Assembly (NCBI GenBank): GCA_021414245.1
Contig: JAIOOU010000004.1
Coordinates: forward strand, 62,001 to 126,000
DNA from: Chloroflexota bacterium
GTDB lineage: Bacteria > Chloroflexota > Anaerolineae > Anaerolineales > Villigracilaceae
DNA: 64,000 nucleotides
Direction of reading: 5' to 3'
Shown: one piece after another, positions 50,260 through 58,488 of the stretch
Numbering within the stretch: position 1 is the first letter of the stretch
Layout: every line of letters starts with the position of its first letter
Notes under the pieces: generated by a model
Told to the model about the DNA's origin: nothing
The model's input: only the letters and a program-made list of their open reading frames with translations
Database searches by the model: none
Made by a program: the position numbers and the translations under genes

Positions 50260-50386
50260 GTTTTTCGATCTTGATCCCCGGCAGGGTTCGCGGAGTTCTT
50301 AAAAATTCCATGAACCCTGTTTTATTTTGGTATGATTGCAACTGCCTGAACGATTCTGAAAATTAATCCACTCCCGAGGGTGTCTC

Positions 50387-51052
50387 ATGAAAAAATTCGT
50401 AGCCGTTGCCGGAAATATCGGTGTGGGAAAGTCCACACTGGTAAAGATGTTATGTGATGAAATGGGCTGGGACCCGTTTTACGAACCGGTGACCGAGAAC
50501 CCTTATCTGGCGGACTTTTACCAGAACATGTCCGCCTGGGCCTTTCATTCGCAAGTCTTCTTTTTAACCCACCGTTTGCGCTCGCATTTGAGCCTGGCCC
50601 AGCATCCGAATTCGGTCATCCAGGATCGCAGCGTGTACGAGGATGCCGAGATCTTCGCGCAAAACCTGTACGACCAGGGCAATATCCAGGACCGGGATTT
50701 TCAAACCTATCGTGAACTCTATGAAACGGCTGTACAATTCCTGCCTCCGCCCGACCTGGTGATCTATCTGCGCGGGTCCGTCCCGACGCTTTTGAACCGC
50801 ATCAATTCGCGCGGGCGCACCTATGAGCGCACCATCGCGCCTGAATACCTGCAGAATCTTAATGACCTGTATGAATCATGGATCGAAAATTTCACGCTTT
50901 GTCCGGTGCTGGCCGTTCCCGCAGATGACCTGGATTATGTGGCACATTCCGGCCACCTGCGTTTGATCGTTTCCAAGGTGGACGAAAAATTAACCGGCAA
51001 GGAAGAGGTTGTATTTGAGGCAGAGGAAGTGGCGCGGGCCGCGGAGGATTAA
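50387..51052 (+). CDS. deoxynucleoside kinase (copy 1)
   Basis: 221 residues. P-loop GNIGVGKSTL, the conserved FYEPVTENPYLADFY (Glu as base), QDRSVYEDAEIFA (DRS motif, Glu/Arg) and the lid RGRTYERTI identify the dCK/dGK-type family that phosphorylates deoxynucleosides. The specificity (dA, dG or other) cannot be read by eye. The paralogue at 55310 probably forms the functional pair, as in Lactobacillus-type enzymes. GAGGGTG precedes the ATG. The last ~20 residues are acidic. Confidence 0.9.
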   Translation: MKKFVAVAGNIGVGKSTLVKMLCDEMGWDPFYEPVTENPYLADFYQNMSAWAFHSQVFFLTHRLRSHLSLAQHPNSVIQDRSVYEDAEIFAQNLYDQGNIQDRDFQTYRELYETAVQFLPPPDLVIYLRGSVPTLLNRINSRGRTYERTIAPEYLQNLNDLYESWIENFTLCPVLAVPADDLDYVAHSGHLRLIVSKVDEKLTGKEEVVFEAEEVARAAED

Positions 51053-51086
51053 CCGGTTGACCGGACTGTTGGTTGTATCGCACTTA

Positions 51087-51128
51087 AATAAAAAGACTTC
51101 CCGGAATAATCCGGGAAGTCTTTTTATT
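51087..51128. terminator. strong bidirectional terminator
   Basis: AATAAAAAGACTTCCCGG pairs perfectly with CCGGGAAGTCTTTTTATT (18 bp, loop AATAAT). Shared by the deoxynucleoside kinase (+) and pyrF (-). Confidence 0.95.
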
Positions 51129-51130
51129 GT

Positions 51131-51952
51131 TTATCTCCGATTCATTTCTCTTCTAATATTTAGAATTTCATCCCGTATTTCTCCCGCGGCCTTGGCGGGG
51201 TTGGCTGCGCGCGAGATGCCGCGGGAAATGGGAATTAACATTCCTTTGCCGTCTTTGCGCAGGCCTGCTTTCATCGCGGATTCCAATTCGCCGCCTTGCG
51301 CACCGACACCCGGGGCGAGGAACCACAGATTCGGCGCCGCCGCGCGGACCCGTTTCATCGCATCCACATGAGTGGCACCAACGACGAGTCCGATGTTGTT
51401 TTTGGTATTCCATGTCTGTGCGAGTTTGGCGACGTGTTCGTAGAGCAGATCGCCATCGGCGAGGGAAATATCCTGCAGGTCACCGGAGCCCGGGTTGGAT
51501 GTTTTGCACAGCAGGAAGACACCCTTCTCCGAATTTTGAATGAATGGATCGATGGAATCCTTTCCGAGGTATGGACTGAGCGTGATGCAGTGCGCGCCCA
51601 GCGAGTCGAATGCGGAGCTGGCGTATGCCTCCGCAGTGGAGGAGATGTCCCCGCGTTTTGCATCCAATACGACAGGGATCAACGAACCGAGGCGTTTTGA
51701 TTCTGCATCGATCGCTTCGATGACCTGCTTGAGCGCGGCCCAGCCTTCGGGACCGAAAACTTCGAAGAAGGCGGCGTTGGGTTTGAATGCCGCAGCGTAG
51801 GGGGCGGTCTGCTTGACAAGAGTCAGGCAGAAGTCCAGGGTGGAAGCGGCGGTGGGCTCCTTCAGGTCGGAGATGTGCGGGTCGAGTCCCACGCATAAAA
51901 GCGAAGAGCAGTCATCGACGCGTTTTTCTAGAAAAGAGAAAAAGCTTTCCAT
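51131..51952 (-). CDS. pyrF: orotidine 5'-phosphate decarboxylase (group 2)
   Basis: 273 residues. Makes UMP from OMP. SLLCVGLDPHI at the start, FKPNAAFFEVFGPEG, and the catalytic VVLDAKRGDISSTAEAYA (D-x-K-x-x-D) place it in the longer group 2 of PyrF. The phosphate loop appears as FLAPGVGAQGG. AAAGGATTTAT precedes the ATG, and TATAAA lies 9 nt upstream. pyrB lies upstream on the same strand, 88 nt apart, with a repeat element between, so a small pyrimidine operon is likely. Confidence 0.95.
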   Translation of the reverse strand: MESFFSFLEKRVDDCSSLLCVGLDPHISDLKEPTAASTLDFCLTLVKQTAPYAAAFKPNAAFFEVFGPEGWAALKQVIEAIDAESKRLGSLIPVVLDAKRGDISSTAEAYASSAFDSLGAHCITLSPYLGKDSIDPFIQNSEKGVFLLCKTSNPGSGDLQDISLADGDLLYEHVAKLAQTWNTKNNIGLVVGATHVDAMKRVRAAAPNLWFLAPGVGAQGGELESAMKAGLRKDGKGMLIPISRGISRAANPAKAAGEIRDEILNIRREMNRR

Positions 51953-51966
51953 ATAAATCCTTTTAT

Positions 51967-52033
51967 ACCGCGAAGCTCGCTAAGGCCGCCAAGAAAATCT
52001 TTAAAGCTTTGCGCTCTTTGCGTGCTTCGCGGT
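51967..52033. repeat. palindromic element between pyrB and pyrF
   Basis: ACCGCGAAGC (51967-51976) and GCTTCGCGGT (52024-52033) are exact inverted ends; inside lie GCTAAGGCCGCCAAG and CTTTGCGCTCTTTGCGTG, reminiscent of dispersed 'CGCCAAG/CTTTGCG' palindromes common in bacterial intergenic regions. No gene lies in it. Confidence 0.55.
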
Positions 52034-52040
52034 TAGTTTC

Positions 52041-53021
52041 TTAAGCTTTACCCAACACCATCGCCAGCAGTGCCATTCTCACATACAAACCATATTCCAT
52101 CTGGCGGAAATAGGCGGCGCGCGGATCGTCGTCGAAACTTTCGCTGATCTCGCCCACGCGCGGCAGCGGATGCATCACGATCATATCCTTCTTCGCGCCC
52201 TTCATGATCTCCGGGTCGATCACGTACGCGCCTTTGACCTTTTCATAATCGGCGGGGTCTTCGAAGCGTTCCTTTTGTACGCGGGTCACATAGAGTACGT
52301 CGGTGTCGGCGAGGATTTTATCAAGCGAATTGAATTCAGCCTGCGGAATTTTCTTTTCACCGACTTCATCCATCACTTCCTTCGGCATCTTCAAAATATC
52401 GGGCGAGACATAATTAAGTTTGATGTTCGTGAACGTGGAAAGCAGCCGCGCCAGCGAATGGACCGTGCGTCCGTACTTCAGGTCGCCGAGCATGGTCACG
52501 GTCAGGTTGTCGAGCCGCCCCAACTCCTCCATGATGGTGAAGGTGTCGAGCAGCGCCTGCGTGGGATGTTCGCCGACTCCGTCGCCTGCATTGATGACCG
52601 GTTTCTTTGCCGCCTTCGCCGCGATGGCAGCCGAACCCGTTTCAGGATGGCGCAGCACGATGACATCTGCATAACATTCGAGGGTGCGGATCGTATCGGG
52701 CAGGCTCTCGCCTTTTGACACCGACGAATATTTCACTTCGCTGATCGGGATGACCGAACCGCCAAGTCGTTCCATCGCCGCGGTGAACGAGGATGATGTT
52801 CTGGTGGACGGTTCGTAAAACAGATTCGCGAGAATTTTTCCCTTCAACAGATCGAACGTGCCGATGCGCTCGACCATGCCGCGCATTTCATGTGCCACGC
52901 CGAAGACGTATTCAAGATCTGCGCGGTTGAATTGTTTGACGGACAGAATGTCCTTGCCGTACCACGCGGCATTCTTGTCTTCGCCGAAGGGCAGGTGGGG
53001 GGATGTGGATTGAGTGGGCAT
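52041..53021 (-). CDS. pyrB: aspartate carbamoyltransferase catalytic subunit
   Basis: 326 residues from the ATG at 53021 (AAGGAGACTAAA upstream). Catalyses carbamoyl phosphate + aspartate to carbamoyl aspartate. The carbamoyl phosphate site [12 protein letters not shown] is exact, [30 protein letters not shown] and the later HPLPRVGEI carry the other active-site residues (H, Q, R, P-L-P). No regulatory chain (pyrI) is adjacent. The longer upstream frame to 53171 runs through the 53040 repeat and is not a real extension. Confidence 0.95.
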   Translation of the reverse strand: MPTQSTSPHLPFGEDKNAAWYGKDILSVKQFNRADLEYVFGVAHEMRGMVERIGTFDLLKGKILANLFYEPSTRTSSSFTAAMERLGGSVIPISEVKYSSVSKGESLPDTIRTLECYADVIVLRHPETGSAAIAAKAAKKPVINAGDGVGEHPTQALLDTFTIMEELGRLDNLTVTMLGDLKYGRTVHSLARLLSTFTNIKLNYVSPDILKMPKEVMDEVGEKKIPQAEFNSLDKILADTDVLYVTRVQKERFEDPADYEKVKGAYVIDPEIMKGAKKDMIVMHPLPRVGEISESFDDDPRAAYFRQMEYGLYVRMALLAMVLGKA

Positions 53022-53039
53022 TTTAGTCTCCTTGGTTTT

Positions 53040-53142
53040 ATGTCGTTGCGAGCCGCGAGCCTCAAACGGCGAGTGTGGCGAAGCAATCTCCATCTTTATT
53101 AAGAGGTTGCTTCGCGGCAAAGTGCGATCCTCGCAACGACAT
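53040..53142. repeat. 103-bp palindromic element upstream of pyrB
   Basis: ATGTCGTTGCGAG (53040-53052) and CTCGCAACGACAT (53130-53142) are perfect 13-bp inverted ends. Inside, GCGAAGCAATCTCC and GAGGTTGCTTCGCGG form a second, imperfect stem around CATCTTTATTAA. The whole could fold into one long cruciform in the pyrB leader. It resembles 14792-14865. No open frame. The adjoining 53143-53297 shows no feature. Confidence 0.7.
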
Positions 53143-53297
53143 TTATTTGTTGATCGGGACTCTGTTTGCACGCTGGCAGCGAATCCCGTTTAATCACATG
53201 GTTCACACTTTATCATTTTCCAGTCCGCTTCTAGCGACGGGTGGAGATGATACTTTTCGAGAAGCCTTCCTTTACTTTGTCGCCTCTCGCACCTGTA

Positions 53298-54203
53298 CTA
53301 ATTATTTTCTTTAAGCTTATCGTTCACAAATTGGCTCATCTCTTCGAAAGCTTTCTTGCTTTCAGGAATTAAATCTCCCAAAGCCTGCCAAGCATGCCAT
53401 AGCTCATCCCAGATCTTAAGTGTTACATCCACGCCATCGGCTTTGGTTTTTTCGGCAAGTGTTAAGGAGTCATCGAGTAAAACCTCGCCACTGCCAACTT
53501 GAATTAACAATGGTGGAAAACTGCGGAAGTCTGCATAAATTGGTGATATCAACGGATGGTCAGATTCTTTTGCATCGATATAGCTGGATGCCCATTCATT
53601 TAAGACATCCGAACGGAGTATGGATTCAGCTTTTTCATTCGTGATATGTGATTTGCCTTTCAGGGTCAGATCAGCCCACGGGGACATGCATACAACTGCA
53701 GCAGGAAGCGGCTCACCAGAATCTCTTAGCGACAACACGGTGGCAAGGCTTAGCCCGCCGCCCGCGGAATCACCAGAAATAATGATGTTGCCAGGCTGGT
53801 AGCCCTGTGCCAATAGCCAGCGATAAACTTTTAATGCATCTTCCAATGCCGCGGGAAAAGGATGCTCTGGGGCAAGTCGGTATTCTGGCAGCAACACTTT
53901 TATTTTCAGTGTTTGTGCCATGAGAATACACATCGATTGGTGGGAATCGATTCCGCCAGTCACATATCCGCCGCCATGCAGGTGTATTATGGATTTGTCC
54001 TGATTTGCATCTGCTGGAGAAATCCATTCAGTGGGAATGCCGTCGATTTCAAATTTATCAATGCTTATGCCTTTGGGGATACTGCCCATAAGTTTTGCGG
54101 TTTTTATTCCATTGGCGCGATATTCTGCGATGGTAAGGTATTTTGCTTGTATTGTTTTTCGCAAAACAAAACGCCAGAAGCGACTTCTTAAACTGATAGA
54201 CAT
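53298..54203 (-). CDS. alpha/beta hydrolase of the HSL (carboxylesterase) family
   Basis: 301 residues. The oxyanion-hole motif HGGG is in IIHLHGGGYVTGG, the nucleophile in ISGDSAGGGLSLA, the acid in a DSLTLAEKTKADG-region Asp, and the base in ELWHAWQAL. So it is a hormone-sensitive-lipase-type esterase acting on short acyl esters, probably cytosolic since no signal is seen. It is AT-richer than its neighbours and stands alone between the palindrome and a terminator, which may mark it as acquired. TTGTGAACG near the stop is not otherwise notable. Confidence 0.88.
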   Translation of the reverse strand: MSISLRSRFWRFVLRKTIQAKYLTIAEYRANGIKTAKLMGSIPKGISIDKFEIDGIPTEWISPADANQDKSIIHLHGGGYVTGGIDSHQSMCILMAQTLKIKVLLPEYRLAPEHPFPAALEDALKVYRWLLAQGYQPGNIIISGDSAGGGLSLATVLSLRDSGEPLPAAVVCMSPWADLTLKGKSHITNEKAESILRSDVLNEWASSYIDAKESDHPLISPIYADFRSFPPLLIQVGSGEVLLDDSLTLAEKTKADGVDVTLKIWDELWHAWQALGDLIPESKKAFEEMSQFVNDKLKENN

Positions 54204-54237
54204 ATTTCCTCTTGCTCAGATCAGAGTTATTTATAAA

Positions 54238-54270
54238 AAACTTCCGAAGTCTCAAAGACTTCGGAAGTTT
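54238..54270 (-). terminator. terminator after the kinase/nucleotidyltransferase pair
   Basis: AAACTTCCGAAGTCT and AGACTTCGGAAGTTT (15 bp, loop CAA), perfect, with a following T/A run on the minus strand. It ends transcription of the 55954-54274 genes before the hydrolase gene. Confidence 0.92.
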
Positions 54271-54273
54271 GAT

Positions 54274-55296
54274 TTACGTTCCTGCTAATGCATCCAGCCC
54301 GTTCGCAGACGCGATCGCGTCGAGCGTGACCTCGATCTCGTCAATGAAATGATCGAGCCCTTCCACGCGTTCTGCAAAGCCCGCGCCGAGCAGACCCAGT
54401 TCTCCGGCCGCCTTCTGCCAGAAGGTCAGGTTGTCATTGCCCAGCACCGCAGCGGACAGGGTCCACGTGTGCATAAGGGGCCAGAGCGCGGCCAGAGGGA
54501 TTTCCCCGTCCAGCATGGCAGTGATGGCTTTTTCGTAATAATTCAGGCGGGTCAGGTGGATGCGGGCATCCACATCCTTGTTGCCACTGGCAATCTTAAA
54601 GGCGGATTTCCAATCCGAGAGCCAGCTCTTCACCTTTGCCGCGTCGACCTGGTCCGCGCCGATCAGGCCAAAGACCACGGGGGTCATTTCCGCTTTTTTC
54701 GCAGTCTCGGCGCGTGCTGGGAATTCCAACAGCAGCCTGCGCTCCTGGATCGGGGGTCCGCTTAATTCCACCACGGCATTGACCGCGTGGAAAAGGGACT
54801 TCATGTATTTTTTTATTTCCAGGGGCCCGGCGGGCTGATCCAGTTCCGTGATGTCCATCCAGATCTGGCGGCCATGGGCGAGTAATTTGCGGCAGCGCTG
54901 CAACATGAGCGGCGGCTGTTCAAAGTCAAACCCGGCCCGCAGACTGGCCTGCACGAAATCGAAGAATTTCTCGCGTTCATACAACAGGGTGGGGTCGTAC
55001 ATTTCATAGCCCAGCCACGGATCTGCGCGCAATTCGCGCGGAGACTTGAATTCATCCTTTGTCCGGCGGCTGATGTCGATGTGAAAATCGGGGGTGAGTT
55101 TGACGAATTCGCGTGACTGTTTGGGTGTGTTCTTGTGCACGAACACAATGTCAATATCCGCAGTGCCGCCCAGCATGGGCTCCATGTTAAGCAGGGAGCC
55201 GGTCAGGTAGGCCGCGATGATGTCGGGGTCGTTATAAGCCCGTTCCTGGGCGGTTTCCCTGGCAATGCGCAGGAGGGATTCTCGTGTAACTCGCAT
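54274..55296 (-). CDS. nucleotidyltransferase-domain protein
   Basis: 340 residues from the ATG at 55296 (AAGGAAAG upstream). The GS...D-x-D motif of the polymerase-beta superfamily is visible: YLTGSLLN at ~30, then GGTADIDIVFVHK with the two metal-binding aspartates. The rest (~110-340) is helical with HITELDQPAGPL-type text and a C-terminal bundle, without a known domain. Such proteins add nucleotides to antibiotics, proteins or RNA; the role here is unknown. It follows the deoxynucleoside kinase by 13 nt, suggesting a common transcript. Confidence 0.75.
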   Translation of the reverse strand: MRVTRESLLRIARETAQERAYNDPDIIAAYLTGSLLNMEPMLGGTADIDIVFVHKNTPKQSREFVKLTPDFHIDISRRTKDEFKSPRELRADPWLGYEMYDPTLLYEREKFFDFVQASLRAGFDFEQPPLMLQRCRKLLAHGRQIWMDITELDQPAGPLEIKKYMKSLFHAVNAVVELSGPPIQERRLLLEFPARAETAKKAEMTPVVFGLIGADQVDAAKVKSWLSDWKSAFKIASGNKDVDARIHLTRLNYYEKAITAMLDGEIPLAALWPLMHTWTLSAAVLGNDNLTFWQKAAGELGLLGAGFAERVEGLDHFIDEIEVTLDAIASANGLDALAGT

Positions 55297-55309
55297 GATC
55301 TTGCTTTCC

Positions 55310-55954
55310 TTAACCTGCATCCGCCATAGGCAGACTCGCTTGAAACGGAGGCAGGCTCATCGTCTCGCGGATGCGGTTCTCGATCCGCCTGATGTGCTCG
55401 GGGTTGTGGATGATGTCCAGTTCGTTTGAATCGATCTTCAAAACCGGCGTATGGTCGAACGGCTTTGAAAAGAAATTCTCGTAGGCATGGTTGAGTTCGT
55501 CGATGTAGGCGCGTTCCATTTGTCTTTCATAGGGCCGGTCGCGAAAGGCGATGCGGTTCATGAGCGTGTCGGTGCTGGCCTGCAGATAGACCAGCAGGTC
55601 CGGTTTGGGGATCTTTTCGCCGAGGGCTTCGTGCACCTTGTGATACATGTCCAGCTCATCGCCCTGCAGGTTGATGCCTGCGAAGAGCGCATCCTTTGCG
55701 AAGGTGTAATCCGCGATCAGGCTTCTGCCATCCGCCAGGATCTTGGGGACATTGTTGTTTTGCTGGTGATAACGGCTGAGCAGGAAGAAGATCTGGGTTT
55801 GAAAGGCATACCGGGCGCGGTCCGCATAAAAATCGGAAAGAAAGGGGTTTTCCTCGAATATTTCAAGCAAGACCTCTGCCTCGAATGTGTTTTGGAGAAG
55901 GCGGGCAAGGGTGGTCTTGCCGACGCCGATCACCCCTTCAATGGCTATGTACAT
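55310..55954 (-). CDS. deoxynucleoside kinase (copy 2)
   Basis: 214 residues. P-loop EGVIGVGKTTLARLL, EIFEENPFLSDFYADRARYAFQ, ILADGRSLIADYTFAKDALFA and the lid RDRPYERQM mark the dCK/dGK family. Differences from the 50387 protein (ADGRS instead of QDRS, A instead of V in the P-loop region) suggest different base preference, e.g. dG versus dA. CGGAG lies 9 nt before the ATG. The C-terminal ~20 residues are extended. Confidence 0.9.
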   Translation of the reverse strand: MYIAIEGVIGVGKTTLARLLQNTFEAEVLLEIFEENPFLSDFYADRARYAFQTQIFFLLSRYHQQNNNVPKILADGRSLIADYTFAKDALFAGINLQGDELDMYHKVHEALGEKIPKPDLLVYLQASTDTLMNRIAFRDRPYERQMERAYIDELNHAYENFFSKPFDHTPVLKIDSNELDIIHNPEHIRRIENRIRETMSLPPFQASLPMADAG

Positions 55955-56027
55955 GTACGAACGCTCCGGAAATAAGTTGAGTTAAGGATACCATAAGTTA
56001 AGCGGCGGGGATGAAAGCGGAAGATTG

Positions 56028-56033
56028 TATAAT
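56028..56033 (+). promoter_or_regulatory. -10 element 6 nt before the glycosyltransferase start
   Basis: TATAAT, then GGATGG, then ATG at 56040. The expected +1 coincides with the start codon. No good -35. Confidence 0.55.
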
Positions 56034-56039
56034 GGATGG

Positions 56040-57044
56040 ATGTCAAAAATTTGCATTGTTCCGCGCGTCGAGGGGACGGGCGGCATGGCTTCGTTCCGGT
56101 TGAAATTCGAGCAGGGATTAAAGGCTCGCGGCATTGGCGTGACCAACGAACTCTCCGACAGCTCCGATGCAGTTCTCGTCATTGCGGGCACGCGCTTCCT
56201 GCCTGACCTGTGGCGGGCACGCCGGCGCGGCATCCGCGTCGTCCAAAGATTGGACGGCATCAACTGGGTCCAGCGGGTGCGCTGGACCGGCGCGCGCTAT
56301 CACCTGCGTGCGGAATACGGCAATGTGATGTTATCCCTGATCCGTTCGCAATTTGCCGACCATGTCATCTATCAAAGCCGGTTCATCCGTCACTGGTGGC
56401 AGGATTGGTACGGCATGGCACGTGTCCCGGCCACGGTCATCATCAACGGTGTGGACCTGCAAGCCTATACCCCCGAAGGTCCGCATGAAAGGCCGATAGA
56501 CCGTTTTCGATTGCTCCTGTTGGAGGGCAGCCTGGCGCGCGGTTTGAATTCCGGGCTGTTCCATGCGGTTTCCCTGGCTGAAAAATTATCCGAAAAATAT
56601 CCAATGGAAGTGATGGTGGCCGGGAATGTGGACGAAGCCACCCGGCAAAAACTGCAAAGCAAGGTTCCTGTGAAATTCCTGGGTGTTATTCCGCGCGGAC
56701 AGATTCCCGCCCTGGCACGCTCCAGTCATTTGATGTATTGCGCAGAGGTGAATCCACCCTGTCCGAATTCGGTCATCGAGGCGTTGGCCTGCGGACTGCC
56801 CGTGGTGGGATTCGACAGCGGTTCGCTCAAGGAACTGGTCACACAGGAGGCCGGCCGCGTGGTGCCTTATGGCGGCGACCCTTGGAAACTGGAAACGCCG
56901 GATGTGTCCGCGCTGGCTTTGTCGGCGGCGGATGTGCTGATGAATCAGGAACAGTTCCGGGCGGCGGCGCGGAAGCGGGCCGAGTCCGCTTTTGGGCTGG
57001 AACAAATGACGGATGCCTATTTGAAAATCCTATTGGAGAATTAA
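56040..57044 (+). CDS. glycosyltransferase, GT4-like (GT-B fold)
   Basis: 334 residues from the ATG at 56040. VPRVEGTGGMASFRLKFEQGL is the N-terminal donor/acceptor loop; NGVDLQAYTPEG and the C-terminal PNSVIEALACGLPVVGFDSGSLKELV (GT4 E-x7-E region: the glutamates in VIEAL and KELV) mark a retaining GT-B transferase. It uses a nucleotide sugar on an unknown acceptor, probably for a surface glycan. It is the first of three adjacent glycan genes (57055 and 58488 follow). Probably leaderless; no Shine-Dalgarno. Confidence 0.85.
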   Translation: MSKICIVPRVEGTGGMASFRLKFEQGLKARGIGVTNELSDSSDAVLVIAGTRFLPDLWRARRRGIRVVQRLDGINWVQRVRWTGARYHLRAEYGNVMLSLIRSQFADHVIYQSRFIRHWWQDWYGMARVPATVIINGVDLQAYTPEGPHERPIDRFRLLLLEGSLARGLNSGLFHAVSLAEKLSEKYPMEVMVAGNVDEATRQKLQSKVPVKFLGVIPRGQIPALARSSHLMYCAEVNPPCPNSVIEALACGLPVVGFDSGSLKELVTQEAGRVVPYGGDPWKLETPDVSALALSAADVLMNQEQFRAAARKRAESAFGLEQMTDAYLKILLEN

Positions 57045-57054
57045 GTCGCAGCCC

Positions 57055-58488
57055 ATGAAGAATCCCGCTCACTCTTATGATTTTCTCTGGCTGGGTATTG
57101 CCTTGTTCCCCTTGTTGATCATCGCGGTCCTGCTGCCAGTCCAGCCGCATGATTACTGGTGGTATCTGCGCCTCGGCAGGGATGTTCTGCAGACCGGGAC
57201 CGTGCCCATTGTGGATACCTATAGCTCGATCCAGGCCGGCCAGCCGATCGTGTATCAATCCTGGTTATCGGCGATCCTGCTCTGGCTGGCCTATCAGGCG
57301 AATGGCATTCCGTTGACCGTCCTGCTGGCTGCCGTTTTGATCGGTCTGACCTATGCCCTGCTCTGGCTGTTGATGCGCGAACGCGGGGCCGGTCCGCGGC
57401 TGGCGACGGTTCTGACGATCGTGGCGGGGCTGTCGGGCAGTAATAATTGGGGGGTTCGTCCGCAGCTCTTCACGTATCCGCTTTTTCTGGCGGTCTTGTG
57501 GATCCTGCTGCGTTGGAATCACCATAATTACAAATTTCTCTGGCTGCTCGTGCCCATCAGTCTTGTATGGACCAACCTGCACGGATCATTCATCCTGTTC
57601 TTTGTTCTTGCGGGACTCGCCTTTGTTTTCGGCAATGGAGACTTCAAGAAAATTTCATGGATCGTCCTGCCTGCGCTGGCCGTGACCTTGATCAATCCGC
57701 GCGGATGGTTGCTCTGGCGGGCCGTCATGGAAACGTTCACCGCGCCCGGCATCCGCGATCTCAGCCCGGAGTGGCTGCCGCCCCTTAATCAGGGCTGGCA
57801 GATGAACATCTTTTTTGCGTGGCTGCTGCTGCTTGTGCCGCTGGCATCCATGGCGCGCCGGCGCCTGTCTCCCTTTGAATGGATACTGTTCCTTTCGTTT
57901 TCCTGGCTGGCCCTGACGGGTATTCGCTATGTGATCTGGGACCTGTTCATCCTTTCCGTTTTGACTGCCTCCATCCTGCCTGACCCGCTGGTGCGCTGGT
58001 TTGACCAGCCTCAGGAAGTTAAGATGCCTGCGTTGAATTTCGGGTTGGGCTTTGCCTTTCTATTGCTGCCTGTGATGCTCCTGCCCGGCCTGCGAAATGG
58101 ATGGTGGCTGGCATCCCCCCCGGCTGTTGACCCGCAAACCCCCGTGGCTGCCGTGGACTGGCTGGCGGAGCATCCCGAATTACCCGGCCCGATGTGGAAC
58201 GATGTGGTCTTCGGAAGTTATTTAATTCATGCGCTCCCTGCGCGGCCGGTCTGGATCGACACGCGCATTCAGGTCATCTTCACTCCGGAGCAGGCGCAGC
58301 AGTATCTGTTCGTGCAATCCGCCCGGCCGGGCTGGGATTCCTATCTGGAAGAACAGGGTGTGAATTTGCTGGTGCTGGCGCGTTCCCAGCCCGATCTGGT
58401 AAAGGCCGTGCAAACATCCAGTCAATGGTGCCAGCAATACCACGATGACGTTGCCCTCATTTATTCAAGATGCGTACCGGTGCCGTGA
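57055..58488 (+). CDS. polytopic membrane protein, GT-C-like glycosyltransferase
   Basis: 477 residues, about ten spans. The first outer loop reads PVQPHDYWWYLRLGRDVLQTG and contains the His-Asp pair typical of the O-mannosyltransferase-like group; the middle of the chain has NLHGSFILFF and NPRGWLLW. The last ~110 residues are soluble (WNDVVFGSYLIHALP, VWIDTRIQ). The architecture fits a polyprenyl-phosphate-sugar-dependent transferase or a ligase of the DUF2079 type. It starts 10 nt after the GT4 gene and its stop overlaps the next ATG (TGATG). Confidence 0.75.
   Translation: MKNPAHSYDFLWLGIALFPLLIIAVLLPVQPHDYWWYLRLGRDVLQTGTVPIVDTYSSIQAGQPIVYQSWLSAILLWLAYQANGIPLTVLLAAVLIGLTYALLWLLMRERGAGPRLATVLTIVAGLSGSNNWGVRPQLFTYPLFLAVLWILLRWNHHNYKFLWLLVPISLVWTNLHGSFILFFVLAGLAFVFGNGDFKKISWIVLPALAVTLINPRGWLLWRAVMETFTAPGIRDLSPEWLPPLNQGWQMNIFFAWLLLLVPLASMARRRLSPFEWILFLSFSWLALTGIRYVIWDLFILSVLTASILPDPLVRWFDQPQEVKMPALNFGLGFAFLLLPVMLLPGLRNGWWLASPPAVDPQTPVAAVDWLAEHPELPGPMWNDVVFGSYLIHALPARPVWIDTRIQVIFTPEQAQQYLFVQSARPGWDSYLEEQGVNLLVLARSQPDLVKAVQTSSQWCQQYHDDVALIYSRCVPVP

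Noticed and set aside
53022-53171. N-terminal extension of pyrB
   Set aside because: It is translated palindrome (53040-53142); the ATG at 53021 has AAGGAG and matches the normal PyrB start.
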